Below are positions 28,002 through 36,466 of a stretch of DNA of 59,042 nt, piece after piece. How positions within the stretch are numbered: the stretch's first letter is position 1; the number at the start of each line of letters is the position of its first letter. The position numbers and the translations under genes were made by a program. The notes under the pieces are model-generated. The model saw only the letters and a list, made by a program, of their open reading frames with translations. It was not told the DNA's origin and searched no databases. Source of the DNA: Lachnospiraceae bacterium (lineage in GTDB: Bacteria > Bacillota > Clostridia > Lachnospirales > Lachnospiraceae); the NCBI GenBank assembly GCA_017614155.1, contig JAGACK010000029.1:1-59042 (forward strand), read 5' to 3'.

Positions 28002-30275
28002 ATGGATGTGAACAAAGTATTAAAAAAGATGACCCTCGAGGAAAAAGCTTCTTTGTGTTCCGGCCGTGATTTCTGGCACACAAAAGCTGTCAGGAGTCAG
28101 AATGTCCCTGAGTTCGAAGTCAGTGACGGACCTCACGGTCTTCGCAGACAGACTTTGGAGGATGACCACTTCGGCGGAAGCGAAAGCATAAAAGCCGTAT
28201 GCTTTCCGGCAGCCTGCGCGACAGCATCTTCCTTTGACAGAAATCTTCTGACAAAGATAGGAAAAGCCATCGGGAATGAATGCCAGGCAGAAGGTGTCGG
28301 CACCATACTGGGACCGGCGGTAAATATCAAAAGATCTCCTCTGTGCGGGAGGAATTTTGAATACTTTTCCGAGGACCCTTTGCTTGCCTCCGAGCTTGCT
28401 TCTGCTTTCATAAAAGGTGTCCAGAGCAAAAATGTCGGCGCCTGCATCAAGCATTTCCTGGCAAACAACCAGGAACACAGACGTCTTTCCGTCAGTGCCG
28501 AGATCGATGAAAGAACCCTTCATGAGATTTATCTTGCTGCTTTTGAGGGCGCAGTAAAAGATGCAAAGCCCTGGACCGTTATGTGTTCATACAACAGAAT
28601 AAACGGTACACACGCATCACAGAACAAAAAATACCTCACCTCCGTGCTCCGTGACGAGTGGGGATTTGACGGAGTGGTGATGAGTGACTGGGGTGCCGTA
28701 AGCGACAGGGTTACCGGCCTTGACGCCGGACTTGACCTTGAAATGCCCGGAACCTACGGAATCAACGACAGGCTTATAGTGGAAGCCGTAAAAAACGGCC
28801 AGCTTTCGGAAGCAGTCGTAGACAGGGCTGCTGAAAGAATCCTTCGACTGATAGACCGTTTCGAATCTCACAGAAGCAAAAATGCCAAGTGGGACAAGGA
28901 AGCCGATCACGAACTTGCCGGAAAGGCCGAAGAGGAATGTGCCGTACTCCTCAAGAACGACGGTATCCTGCCTTTGGACAAAAACGACACTATAGCCGTC
29001 ATAGGAAAGTATGCAAAAACTCCCAGATTTCAGGGCGGCGGGAGTTCACACATCAATGCCTTTAAGGTGACCTCCTTCATGGATGCATCCCACGGCAAGG
29101 GACATGATCTGATCTACGCCCAGGGTTATGATGATCAGAAGGACGAAACTGACAGGGCGCTTTTGACAAAGGCTGTGAATGCCGCAAAAAAGAGCGATGT
29201 CGCGCTGATATTTGCCGGACTTCCGGACAATTTTGAAAGCGAAGGCTATGACAGAAAACACATGCGTCTTCCGGACTGCCAGAACACCCTGATCGAAGAA
29301 GTACTCAAGGTACAGCCCAATGTTGTTGTCGTGCTGCATAACGGCTCCCCAGTTGAGATGCCGTGGGCGGACAGGGTAAAGGGAATATTTGAGATGTATC
29401 TGGGCGGACAGAACATAGGGCTTGCCCAGTATGAGCTCCTGTTCGGAAAAGCAAACCCCTCCGGCCGTCTTCCCGAAACCTTCCCCATGAAGCTTTCCGA
29501 CAACCCTTCCTATCTGAACTTCCCGGGGCATGATGATCGCGTAAACTATGCCGAGGGAGTTTTTGTCGGCTACAGATATTATGATGCCAAAGAATATGAT
29601 GTCCTGTTTCCTTTTGGCCACGGATTGAGTTACACCACCTACAAGTATTCAAATTTCAAGGTGTCAAAAAGAAAGATAAAGGATACGGACACACTCGAGG
29701 TAAGCGTGGACATTTCAAATGTCGGCCGCATGGCAGGAAAGGAAGTTGTACAAATCTATGTATCGCCCGGGAGATCCGATGTGCCCAGACCCGTCCGTGA
29801 ACTGCGCGCATTCGACAAGATAGCCCTCCGTGCGGGAGAAACAAAGACCGTCAGCTTTATCCTTGATAAAAGAGCTTTTTCCTATTATGATGAATCCCTC
29901 GGTGATTTCTATGTGCCCTCAGGCGATTATGATGTGGAAGTCGGTGCTTCCTCGAGGGATATCAGATTCACAAAAAAAGTAAACATAGAATCGGCAAAGC
30001 TTCCGAGAAGACGTTTCGATGAAAATTCCACCTTCTCGGATTTCATGGGAGATCCCAGGCTCGAAGCACTCCTAAAGCCGGTTATAGATTCCTTTAACCA
30101 TGTAAATGAAAAGGATCTGAAAAAAAGCGAGGCTATTTCGCCTGAAATGGTTGAAGCCACTTTCGGTCCCACTCCTTTGAGAAATGTGCTCGGATTCGGA
30201 GACGGAACCTTTGACCACGAAAAACTGAAACAGATCACAGACAAGGCCAATAAGCTCTGCGGCCTTTCAGACTGA
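28002..30275 (+). CDS. Glycoside hydrolase family 3 beta-glucosidase
   Basis: Likely hydrolyses terminal beta-linked glucose (or related sugars) from oligosaccharides; no signal peptide, so it probably acts in the cytoplasm. The start at 28002 (MDVNKVLKKMTLEEK) follows AGGAAGG and gives 757 residues. The GH3 N-terminal barrel has KHFLANNQE and the nucleophile Asp229 in VVMSDWGAV; the C-terminal sandwich follows (VLLKNDGILPL), then a fibronectin III-like domain (VSVDISNVGRMAGKEVVQIYV). A tail of about 90 residues beyond that domain (from KLPRRRFDE) is of unknown role. The exact sugar specificity cannot be read from the sequence. A tRNA follows within 16 bases. Confidence 0.93.
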   Translation: MDVNKVLKKMTLEEKASLCSGRDFWHTKAVRSQNVPEFEVSDGPHGLRRQTLEDDHFGGSESIKAVCFPAACATASSFDRNLLTKIGKAIGNECQAEGVGTILGPAVNIKRSPLCGRNFEYFSEDPLLASELASAFIKGVQSKNVGACIKHFLANNQEHRRLSVSAEIDERTLHEIYLAAFEGAVKDAKPWTVMCSYNRINGTHASQNKKYLTSVLRDEWGFDGVVMSDWGAVSDRVTGLDAGLDLEMPGTYGINDRLIVEAVKNGQLSEAVVDRAAERILRLIDRFESHRSKNAKWDKEADHELAGKAEEECAVLLKNDGILPLDKNDTIAVIGKYAKTPRFQGGGSSHINAFKVTSFMDASHGKGHDLIYAQGYDDQKDETDRALLTKAVNAAKKSDVALIFAGLPDNFESEGYDRKHMRLPDCQNTLIEEVLKVQPNVVVVLHNGSPVEMPWADRVKGIFEMYLGGQNIGLAQYELLFGKANPSGRLPETFPMKLSDNPSYLNFPGHDDRVNYAEGVFVGYRYYDAKEYDVLFPFGHGLSYTTYKYSNFKVSKRKIKDTDTLEVSVDISNVGRMAGKEVVQIYVSPGRSDVPRPVRELRAFDKIALRAGETKTVSFILDKRAFSYYDESLGDFYVPSGDYDVEVGASSRDIRFTKKVNIESAKLPRRRFDENSTFSDFMGDPRLEALLKPVIDSFNHVNEKDLKKSEAISPEMVEATFGPTPLRNVLGFGDGTFDHEKLKQITDKANKLCGLSD

Positions 30276-30291
30276 ATATCCGGACAGAAAA

Positions 30292-30374
30292 GCGCCGGTG
30301 TTGGAACTGGCAGACAGGCAGGATTTAGGTTCCTGTGTCTTTATGGCGTGCGGGTTCAAATCCCGCCCGGCGCA
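30292..30374 (+). tRNA. tRNA-Leu (anticodon UAG)
   Basis: An 83-base class II tRNA. The acceptor arms GCGCCGG and CCGGCGC pair fully and are followed by discriminator A; the anticodon stem CAGGA/TCCTG encloses TTTAGGT, giving anticodon UAG; the T arm is GCGGG-TTCAAAT-CCCGC. The D-loop begins GGAACTGGCAGACAGG, typical of tRNA-Leu, and there is a long variable arm. CCA is not encoded. It lies 16 bases after the beta-glucosidase stop and just before a terminator. Confidence 0.96.
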
Positions 30375-30376
30375 GC

Positions 30377-30416
30377 AAACGAACCAGGGGACACATATGT
30401 GTCCCCTGGTTCGTTT
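30377..30416. terminator. Forty-base perfect palindrome, bidirectional terminator
   Basis: A 20-bp arm at 30377-30396 is perfectly complementary to 30397-30416. The plus strand then reads TTTTT-GC after the stem and the minus strand ends in TTTGC. It can end the beta-glucosidase/tRNA transcript and the convergent potABCD transcript. Confidence 0.88.
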
Positions 30417-30424
30417 TTGCATCT

Positions 30425-31477
30425 TTAGTTTGCTTTCAGATCCTTCCAGAGCCTGTTCAGCAGTTCGTTTGTTTCCGGGTCTGTAAGTGTATTGACTTCA
30501 CAGTTTTCGGTAACGGAATCATCCGGGAACATTGACTTGTCATTACGGTCCTCCGGAGGAAGATTATCCTTTACGGTTTCATTCGGTGTGGAATAATAGA
30601 TATATTCAAAATTCTTTAATGCCACATCATCCCTGCACAGAAAATCCAGAAATCTGCAGGCCGCCTCGGTGTTTCTGCAGTTCTTTGTGATACACCATGA
30701 ATCAAGCCATACATTCGAGCCTTCCTTCGGGACCACATATTCCAGATCCGGATTATATTTATGTCCGAGATACGCCTCTCCGGAATAGACTACCGCCATG
30801 ACGGCATTTCCTGCCACAACCTCATCCCTGGCCTCATCGACGAGGTAAGCCTGAACATCCGGCTTTTGTTTGAGCAGTGTTTCATATGCTTTCTGTATCT
30901 CATCCCTGTCAGTAGTGTTCAGTGAATATCCCAGATATTTCTCGGTAATCATGAAAGCATCCCTCACGGAATTCTGCATGACGATCTTCCCTGAATATTC
31001 ACCGTTGAACAGGACATCCCAGCTGTCGATCTTTTTGCTGACCTTCGAAGTGTCATACAGTATCCCTACCGTGCCCCAGAAATAGGGCATTGTATATTTG
31101 ATCTCCGGATCAAAAGATTTGGTAAAATCCCAGTATTTTTTTCCTATGTTGTCCTTGTAATGAAACAGGGAATAGTCTATCTCCTTCAGTTCATTTTCAT
31201 CTATCAGCCTTTTGAGCATATAATCCGATGTACACAAAAGATCATATCCTACAGCTCCCGCCTTAAATTTGGTATACATCTCTTCCGGAGTTGCAGCTTC
31301 CTCATACTTGATCTTTATCCCTGTTTCTTTCATGAAAAGCCTGATCATGGCAGGATCAAGATACTCTCCATAATTAAAAACTGTCAGTGTCTTTTCCGGA
31401 TCGTCCTTTCCGCAGGCAGACAGGCAGACAGCCAGCACCACAGCCAGTATCAGAGCTATAGTTTTTCTCCCTTTCAT
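30425..31477 (-). CDS. potD: Spermidine/putrescine-binding lipoprotein PotD
   Basis: Substrate-binding protein of the polyamine ABC importer, anchored outside the membrane. Signal peptide MKGRKTIALILAVVLAV with lipobox LSAC and lipid-modified Cys22. The mature part starts LTVFNYGEYLDPAMIRLF, typical of PotD, and has the family's YDLLCTSDYML, FWGTVGILYDT and NSVRDAF segments; residues 256-264 give DSWCITKN. 350 residues. Last gene of potABCD, 36 bases after potC. Putrescine versus spermidine preference is not decidable here. Confidence 0.95.
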   Translation of the reverse strand: MKGRKTIALILAVVLAVCLSACGKDDPEKTLTVFNYGEYLDPAMIRLFMKETGIKIKYEEAATPEEMYTKFKAGAVGYDLLCTSDYMLKRLIDENELKEIDYSLFHYKDNIGKKYWDFTKSFDPEIKYTMPYFWGTVGILYDTSKVSKKIDSWDVLFNGEYSGKIVMQNSVRDAFMITEKYLGYSLNTTDRDEIQKAYETLLKQKPDVQAYLVDEARDEVVAGNAVMAVVYSGEAYLGHKYNPDLEYVVPKEGSNVWLDSWCITKNCRNTEAACRFLDFLCRDDVALKNFEYIYYSTPNETVKDNLPPEDRNDKSMFPDDSVTENCEVNTLTDPETNELLNRLWKDLKAN

Positions 31478-31513
31478 TTTTCTCCCCTTTCATCCTGAAA
31501 CAATTACGCCTTT

Positions 31514-32308
31514 TTAAGCGACCTTACGATTTGCTTTCTCCCTTGCCGGCATATTGTTCACGATCATTAATATCACCAGTACAAAAACAAAGATTATGGT
31601 TGACAGAGCATATATTTCCGGTTTGATACCCTTTTTTATCTCACCATAGATCATCGTTGAGAGGGTATTGACCCCGGCTCCCTTCGTAAAATATGTTATC
31701 ACAAAATCATCCATTGACATCGTAAATGCCATAAAAAAACCTGATATCATCCCTCCGGAAAGCTGTGGAAGCATCAGTTCAAAAAACGCCCTTAAAGGAC
31801 CTGCTCCCAAATCCCTCCCCGCATTGTATATGGAGATGTTCATAGTCTTAACTTTCGGCATGACAGCAAGTATCACATACGGGATATTGAAAGTGATATG
31901 CGCTATGAGCACCGATCCGAAACCCAACGGCATGAACTGGATGATCCACAGCATGAGCGCAATGCCTGTGACTATGTCGGCATTGAGCATCGGAATATTT
32001 GTGATCATCATCATCAGTTTATGGTTTCTTTTTTTCATCGAATATATCCCGAGGGCTGCGGCGGTCCCGATCAGAAGAGAGATAAACGCCGAAAGAAAAG
32101 CCAGTAGAAACGTCGTTCCAAGAGCAGCCCGTATCTGCGAGCTGTGAAGGAGCGTGACATACCATCTGAAGGTAAAACCTCCCCATCTGACCCTTGACCT
32201 TGAATCATTAAACGAAAGAATGATAAGAACAGCTATCGGTGCATACAGAAAAAGGATTATGAGAAAGATGTACAAACGGCTTATCAGATTCTTCAGTTTT
32301 TCTACCAT
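31514..32308 (-). CDS. potC: Spermidine/putrescine ABC transporter permease PotC
   Basis: One of two membrane permeases of the polyamine importer. 264 residues with six predicted helices, starting with YIFLIILFLYAPIAVLIILSF. The binding-protein-dependent transport motif that docks the ATPase is near residues 170-190 (NAGRDLGAGPLRAFFELMLP). A basic tail follows the last helix. It overlaps potB by seven bases, so the two are translationally coupled. Confidence 0.95.
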   Translation of the reverse strand: MVEKLKNLISRLYIFLIILFLYAPIAVLIILSFNDSRSRVRWGGFTFRWYVTLLHSSQIRAALGTTFLLAFLSAFISLLIGTAAALGIYSMKKRNHKLMMMITNIPMLNADIVTGIALMLWIIQFMPLGFGSVLIAHITFNIPYVILAVMPKVKTMNISIYNAGRDLGAGPLRAFFELMLPQLSGGMISGFFMAFTMSMDDFVITYFTKGAGVNTLSTMIYGEIKKGIKPEIYALSTIIFVFVLVILMIVNNMPAREKANRKVA

Positions 32309-33129
32309 GCCTCTTCCTCCTCACGCTCATTCCTGTTTACCGTAAATGTCATGCTTATCAGGATAAAGATCATAAGAGCCACGGAAAGGCCGGAGCCCAG
32401 ATTCCAGTTCATGCTCTGGATAAATTCCTGTTCGATTATGTTTCCCACGAGCTGAAGCTTGCCACCGCCAAGTATATCTGCCGTCACAAAGCTTGTCATC
32501 GAAGGAACAAATACCATCGTTATCCCGCTCATCAGTCCCGGAAGAGACAGCGGAAATATTATCTTCCAGAAAACCGTGCTCTTTTTTGCGCCCAGATCCC
32601 TGGCTGCCTCTATCACATCCGCGTCTATCGCAACAACAGCATCAAAAACCGGCAATACCATATATGGAAAATACTCATAGATAACCCCTATCATTATGCT
32701 CAGAGGCGTATTTGAGATATCAAATCCCGTGATCCCCAGCGCACTTATTATCATATTAAGCACTCCGTTCGATGACAGTATCATCTGCCATGCAAGCAGC
32801 TTCAGTATAAAGTTCATCCACATTGGCAGTATCAGTATCACCAGCATGAATCCGCTCCTGGCAAATCTGAGGCGCGAGATGGCAAGAACCAGCGGATAGG
32901 CCAGGATGATACAAATAGCGGTGCAGCCGAGGGCTATCTCAAGGGAGAAAACCAGCGCCCTTAAATGGACAGGATCAAATATGGCAAGGATGTTTGAAAG
33001 CGTGAAAGCGCCGCTCCTGTCAAATAGCGCATATTTAATTATTACAAGGAGCGGGATCACCGTAAATCCCACAGCCCAGATCACATACGGACCTGCCAGA
33101 GCGCTCCTTTTACCGAGGATCTTATCCAA
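32302..33129 (-). CDS. potB: Spermidine/putrescine ABC transporter permease PotB
   Basis: The other permease of the importer, 275 residues, about six helices. The EAA-type loop is ARDLGAKKSTVFWKIIFPLSLPG near residues 175-197, the place where PotA binds. The N-terminus (GPYVIWAVGFTVIPLLVIIKYALF) is a typical first helix. It overlaps the end of potA by eight bases and the start of potC by seven. Confidence 0.95.
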   Translation of the reverse strand: MDKILGKRSALAGPYVIWAVGFTVIPLLVIIKYALFDRSGAFTLSNILAIFDPVHLRALVFSLEIALGCTAICIILAYPLVLAISRLRFARSGFMLVILILPMWMNFILKLLAWQMILSSNGVLNMIISALGITGFDISNTPLSIMIGVIYEYFPYMVLPVFDAVVAIDADVIEAARDLGAKKSTVFWKIIFPLSLPGLMSGITMVFVPSMTSFVTADILGGGKLQLVGNIIEQEFIQSMNWNLGSGLSVALMIFILISMTFTVNRNEREEEEAW

Positions 33130-34195
33130 GTTTGTCTATGACCTCCTCGTCACTGGATTTTGGTTTTTTCATTATCTGGATATTCTCCGGTTCTATGAAC
33201 AGGCCGACCTCACTGTTCACTGCAGCGGGGACATTGCTCTGAACCGACCATTCATAATCGCCGGCCGCTACACTTATATCATAATAAGCGCCTTTATAGA
33301 TAAGGTTTGTTACAATGCCATTCGTAAACCCGTTGTCCTTTCCCACTATTACCAAATCCTCAGGACGTATCACCACATCTACGGGCTCATTTGGATCAAA
33401 GCCTTCATCAACGCACTCCACCTCAACCCCGTGGATCAGCACCAGCCGGTCTTTTATCATTATGCCGTTTATGATATTGCTGTCCCCGATGAAATCCGCA
33501 ACAAACGCATTCTGAGGTTCATCATAGATGCTCTTTGAGGTTCCCATCTGCTGTATGATCCCCTGGTTCATGACAACTATCCTGTCCGACATTGTCAAAG
33601 CCTCTTCCTGATCATGGGTCACATATACAAAAGTAATGCCTACTTCATGTTTGATCCTCATAAGTTCCTTTTGCATCTCGTGCCGAAGCTTCAGGTCAAG
33701 AGCCCCCAAAGGCTCATCCAGAAGCAGCATCTTTGGCTCATTCACTATGGCTCTGGCAATCGCTATCCTTTGCTGCTGGCCTCCCGAAAGAGAAGTGGTC
33801 ATCCTTTCCTCGTAGCCTTCCATATTCACCAGTCTCATGGCATATCTGACTTTTTCACTGATATAATCCCTGTTCTTTTTTTTCAGTTTCAGGCCAAATG
33901 CAACATTATCTGCAACATTCATATGCGGAAACAGGGAATACTTCTGAAAAACGGTATGAACCTGCCTTTTTTCCGGAGGCATGGATGTGATGTCGCTCCC
34001 CTCAAAAAAAACCTGCCCGTGATCAGGCTTCACAAAGCCTCCTATAATTCGCAGGAGCGTTGATTTCCCGCATCCGGACGGCCCGAGAAGCGTCACGAAC
34101 TCATTCTTTTCGATATTCAGACACAGGTCATCAAGTATCTTTTTACCGTCAAAGCTTTTTGATATATTTTTCAGTTCCAGAATGGTCTCGCCCAT
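33122..34195 (-). CDS. potA: Spermidine/putrescine ABC transporter ATPase PotA
   Basis: ATPase of the importer, 357 residues. Walker A GPSGCGKST is at residues 38-46, the signature LSGGQQQRIAIARA near 140, Walker B LLLDEPLGALD near 160, and a C-terminal TOBE-type regulatory domain from about residue 240 (VVIRPEDL). First gene of potABCD. A promoter with TTGTCA-17-TATAAC lies just upstream and shares its -35 with the divergent thrH promoter. Confidence 0.96.
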   Translation of the reverse strand: MGETILELKNISKSFDGKKILDDLCLNIEKNEFVTLLGPSGCGKSTLLRIIGGFVKPDHGQVFFEGSDITSMPPEKRQVHTVFQKYSLFPHMNVADNVAFGLKLKKKNRDYISEKVRYAMRLVNMEGYEERMTTSLSGGQQQRIAIARAIVNEPKMLLLDEPLGALDLKLRHEMQKELMRIKHEVGITFVYVTHDQEEALTMSDRIVVMNQGIIQQMGTSKSIYDEPQNAFVADFIGDSNIINGIMIKDRLVLIHGVEVECVDEGFDPNEPVDVVIRPEDLVIVGKDNGFTNGIVTNLIYKGAYYDISVAAGDYEWSVQSNVPAAVNSEVGLFIEPENIQIMKKPKSSDEEVIDKLG

Positions 34196-34229
34196 TTATC
34201 AGCATTCTCCATAAAAATTTAATGTATTT

Positions 34230-34258
34230 GTTATACACTATTTTCATTCAATTGACAA
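34230..34258 (-). promoter_or_regulatory. Sigma-A promoter for potABCD
   Basis: Minus strand TTGTCA (34253-34258) and TATAAC (34230-34235) with a 17-base spacer. The -35 overlaps the thrH -35 on the other strand by five bases. Confidence 0.8.
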
Positions 34259-34281
34259 TCAGATGAGGCAGGGGTTAGGAT
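34252..34281 (+). promoter_or_regulatory. Sigma-A promoter for thrH
   Basis: Plus strand TTGACA (34252-34257) and TAGGAT (34276-34281) with an 18-base spacer. RNA polymerase cannot occupy this and the potA promoter at once. Confidence 0.7.
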
Positions 34282-34317
34282 AACAGTGCAACGTATCTGA
34301 ATCGGGAGGTTTTTGTT

Positions 34318-34920
34318 ATGGATATAGTATGTCTTGATCTGGAGGGAGTTCTTGTCCCGGAGATATGGATCGCTTTTTCTGAAGCAGCCGGTATACCGGA
34401 GCTTCGGCGCACCACCAGAGATGAGCCGGATTATGGCAAACTGATGCGATACAGGATAGATATCCTTAAAGAACACGGCCTGGGACTCAAAGAGATCCAG
34501 GATGTCATTTCTTCCATAGAGCCTCTTGAAGGGGCAAAGGAATTCCTTGATGAACTCAGAAGCATGACACAGGTCCTGATATTGAGTGATACCTTTACCC
34601 AGTTTGCCGGTCCTCTGATGAAAAAGCTTTCCTATCCCACTATATTCTGCAACAGCCTGGTCATTTCGGAAACAGGAGAGATAACAGATTTCAGGATGAG
34701 GATAGAAGGCGCAAAGCTTGCTACCGTCAAGGCGCTGCAGTCCATAGGCTTTGACACCATAGCTGCAGGTGACAGTTATAACGACCTTGGCATGATACGG
34801 GAAAGCCGTGCAGGATTTCTCTTCCGCAGTACCGCACAGATAATAAAGGACAATCCGGACATACCCGCTTTTGACGATTATCCCGCTTTTCTCGATGCGA
34901 TACGGAAGGTTCTGAGATAA
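34318..34920 (+). CDS. thrH: Phosphoserine phosphatase/homoserine phosphotransferase
   Basis: HAD-family enzyme that dephosphorylates phosphoserine and, in Pseudomonas ThrH, can pass the phosphate to homoserine. 200 residues that follow ThrH closely: CLDLEGVLVPEIWIAFSE at the N-terminus with Asp7 and Glu9 (a DxE in place of the usual DxD), TTRDEPDY, the SDTF motif II near residues 90-93 and AAGDSYNDLGM near 150. GGGAGG precedes the ATG at 34318. It stands alone, divergent from potA. Which of the two activities matters in the cell is not visible. Confidence 0.9.
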   Translation: MDIVCLDLEGVLVPEIWIAFSEAAGIPELRRTTRDEPDYGKLMRYRIDILKEHGLGLKEIQDVISSIEPLEGAKEFLDELRSMTQVLILSDTFTQFAGPLMKKLSYPTIFCNSLVISETGEITDFRMRIEGAKLATVKALQSIGFDTIAAGDSYNDLGMIRESRAGFLFRSTAQIIKDNPDIPAFDDYPAFLDAIRKVLR

Positions 34921-35113
34921 CAGAAGGTACAAATCGTTAAATTATCTGACAATTTTTTAAAAAGTACTTGCTTTTTCCCTTCTTATATGATACCTTTATA
35001 TTGTGTAAATGGATTTTTACGCCTATTTGTGTTCTTCAGACAATCGGAATGACACAGATAGTAAGGTTTTACGGGGGTCTCCCACGATTCATGGAAGAAA
35101 GGAGGGGACAAAG

Positions 35114-36415
35114 ATGGCTGGATTTGCATTAACAAACATATACAACAATTTTCTTACCACATATGCTCCGAAGTCTACGCGCTATGATAATCACAAACGC
35201 GGAGAGCTAAAAAGCATATATGAGTCTATCGTAAAGCAGTCGAAAGATTCTCCTCTGTTTCTCATTGATTACGGAACCGAAACCACAAGTTACGCCGTAA
35301 ATATGAAGGAAAATGCCAGAGAGCTGAGCAATGTCATATCCTCGCTGTCTTCGGAGGATACCATGAGCATTCTCGACAAAAAGACCGCTTATTCCTCAAA
35401 CGAAGACATCGTTACCGCAAAATATATCGGCGACAACAATATGTCTGTGGATCCTGATGATGTACCGTCCTTTGAGATCGAGGTAAAACAGCTCGCTTCA
35501 TCGCAGGTTAATCTCGGAAAATTCATAGAGGAAGGTCAGATGGGCCTTGATCCCGATACCTATTCCTTTGATATTGAGATAAATGATACTGACTATGAGT
35601 TCCAGTTCAATGTGGAAGCCGGCGATACGAATAAAGACATGCAGGAAAAGCTGGCCAGACTTATAAACCGCTCAAATATCGGAGTAAACGCAACCGTTGA
35701 ATCGGACGGGACCGGTCTTTCCGCGCTCCGGCTCGAGAGCACCGCTACCGGCACGCAGATTGACGGAAAAGATGTGTTCAGGGTATCCGATGACAATACC
35801 AGCAAAACTTCGGGTTCTGTTGAATATTTCGGATTATCCGATGTTGCCAGCCCTTCATCCAATGCGGTATTTTCACTGAACGGCTCCGAGCATTCGGCTT
35901 ATTCGAATTCTTTTACGATAGACAAGGTGTATGAGATATCCCTCAAAGGACTGACAGACGAGGATTCGTCCGTTACCGTGGGGCTTCGTCCCGATATCGA
36001 GTCTTTGGTCGGAAACATCTCGGGACTCGTGAACGGCTACAACGATTTCATGAAAAGAGCCGCCGAATACAATGAAGCATACGGAAGGTCCACGAAATTT
36101 GATTCACAGATGCAAAGCATCCGAAACTATTATCAGAATGAACTTGACGCGGTGGGTCTTTCCTTTGATGAGAACGGAATGCTGAATGTGAACAAAAATC
36201 TCCTGGCACATTCTGCCGGCGAAGGTGATCCGCATGATACGCTGAAAGCCGTCACAAATTTCACGAACGCGCTTGTTGACAAGGCTGCGGAGATTTCCTT
36301 AAATCCGATGAACTATACAAACCGCGTGGTCGTTGAATATAAAAATCCGGGAAAGAATTTCCCGAACCCTTATATAACAAGCATGTATTCCGGCATGATG
36401 TTCAACGGATACTGC
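35114..36415 (+). CDS. FliD-like flagellar hook-associated protein, orphan
   Basis: Probable flagellar-cap or hook-associated protein, not firmly assigned. The start at 35114 (MAGFALTNIYNNFL) follows AAGGAGGGG; a longer frame to 35009 lacks such a site. 434 residues. Residues about 150-235 (SFDIEINDTDYEFQFNVEAGD... LARLINRSNIGVNATVESDG) resemble the flagellin hook-IN/FliD core, and the C-terminal part (LVGNISGLVNGYNDFMKRA) resembles the FliD coiled-coil region. The N-terminal 80 residues are not FliD-like. No flagellar gene is adjacent; the nearest are 13 kb away. It ends in a clear terminator. The coordinate end includes the codon before the TGA at 36416-36418. Confidence 0.6.
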
Positions 36416-36419
36416 TGAG

Positions 36420-36449
36420 CAGGAGTCGAAAACGGCTCCTGTTTTTTTG
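36420..36449 (+). terminator. Terminator after the FliD-like gene
   Basis: CAGGAG (36420-36425) pairs with CTCCTG (36436-36441), extended by two more pairs, and is followed by TTTTTTTGC. Confidence 0.85.
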
Positions 36450-36466
36450 CTTTTATATTGCCCTAT

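Noticed and set aside
34231-34932. A 233-codon frame on the minus strand opposite thrH
   Set aside because: It is the shadow of the intact ThrH gene and has no supporting site or domain.
34930-35113. A riboswitch or sigma-D promoter before the FliD-like gene
   Set aside because: No c-di-GMP riboswitch landmarks and no correctly spaced TAAA/GCCGATAA elements were found.
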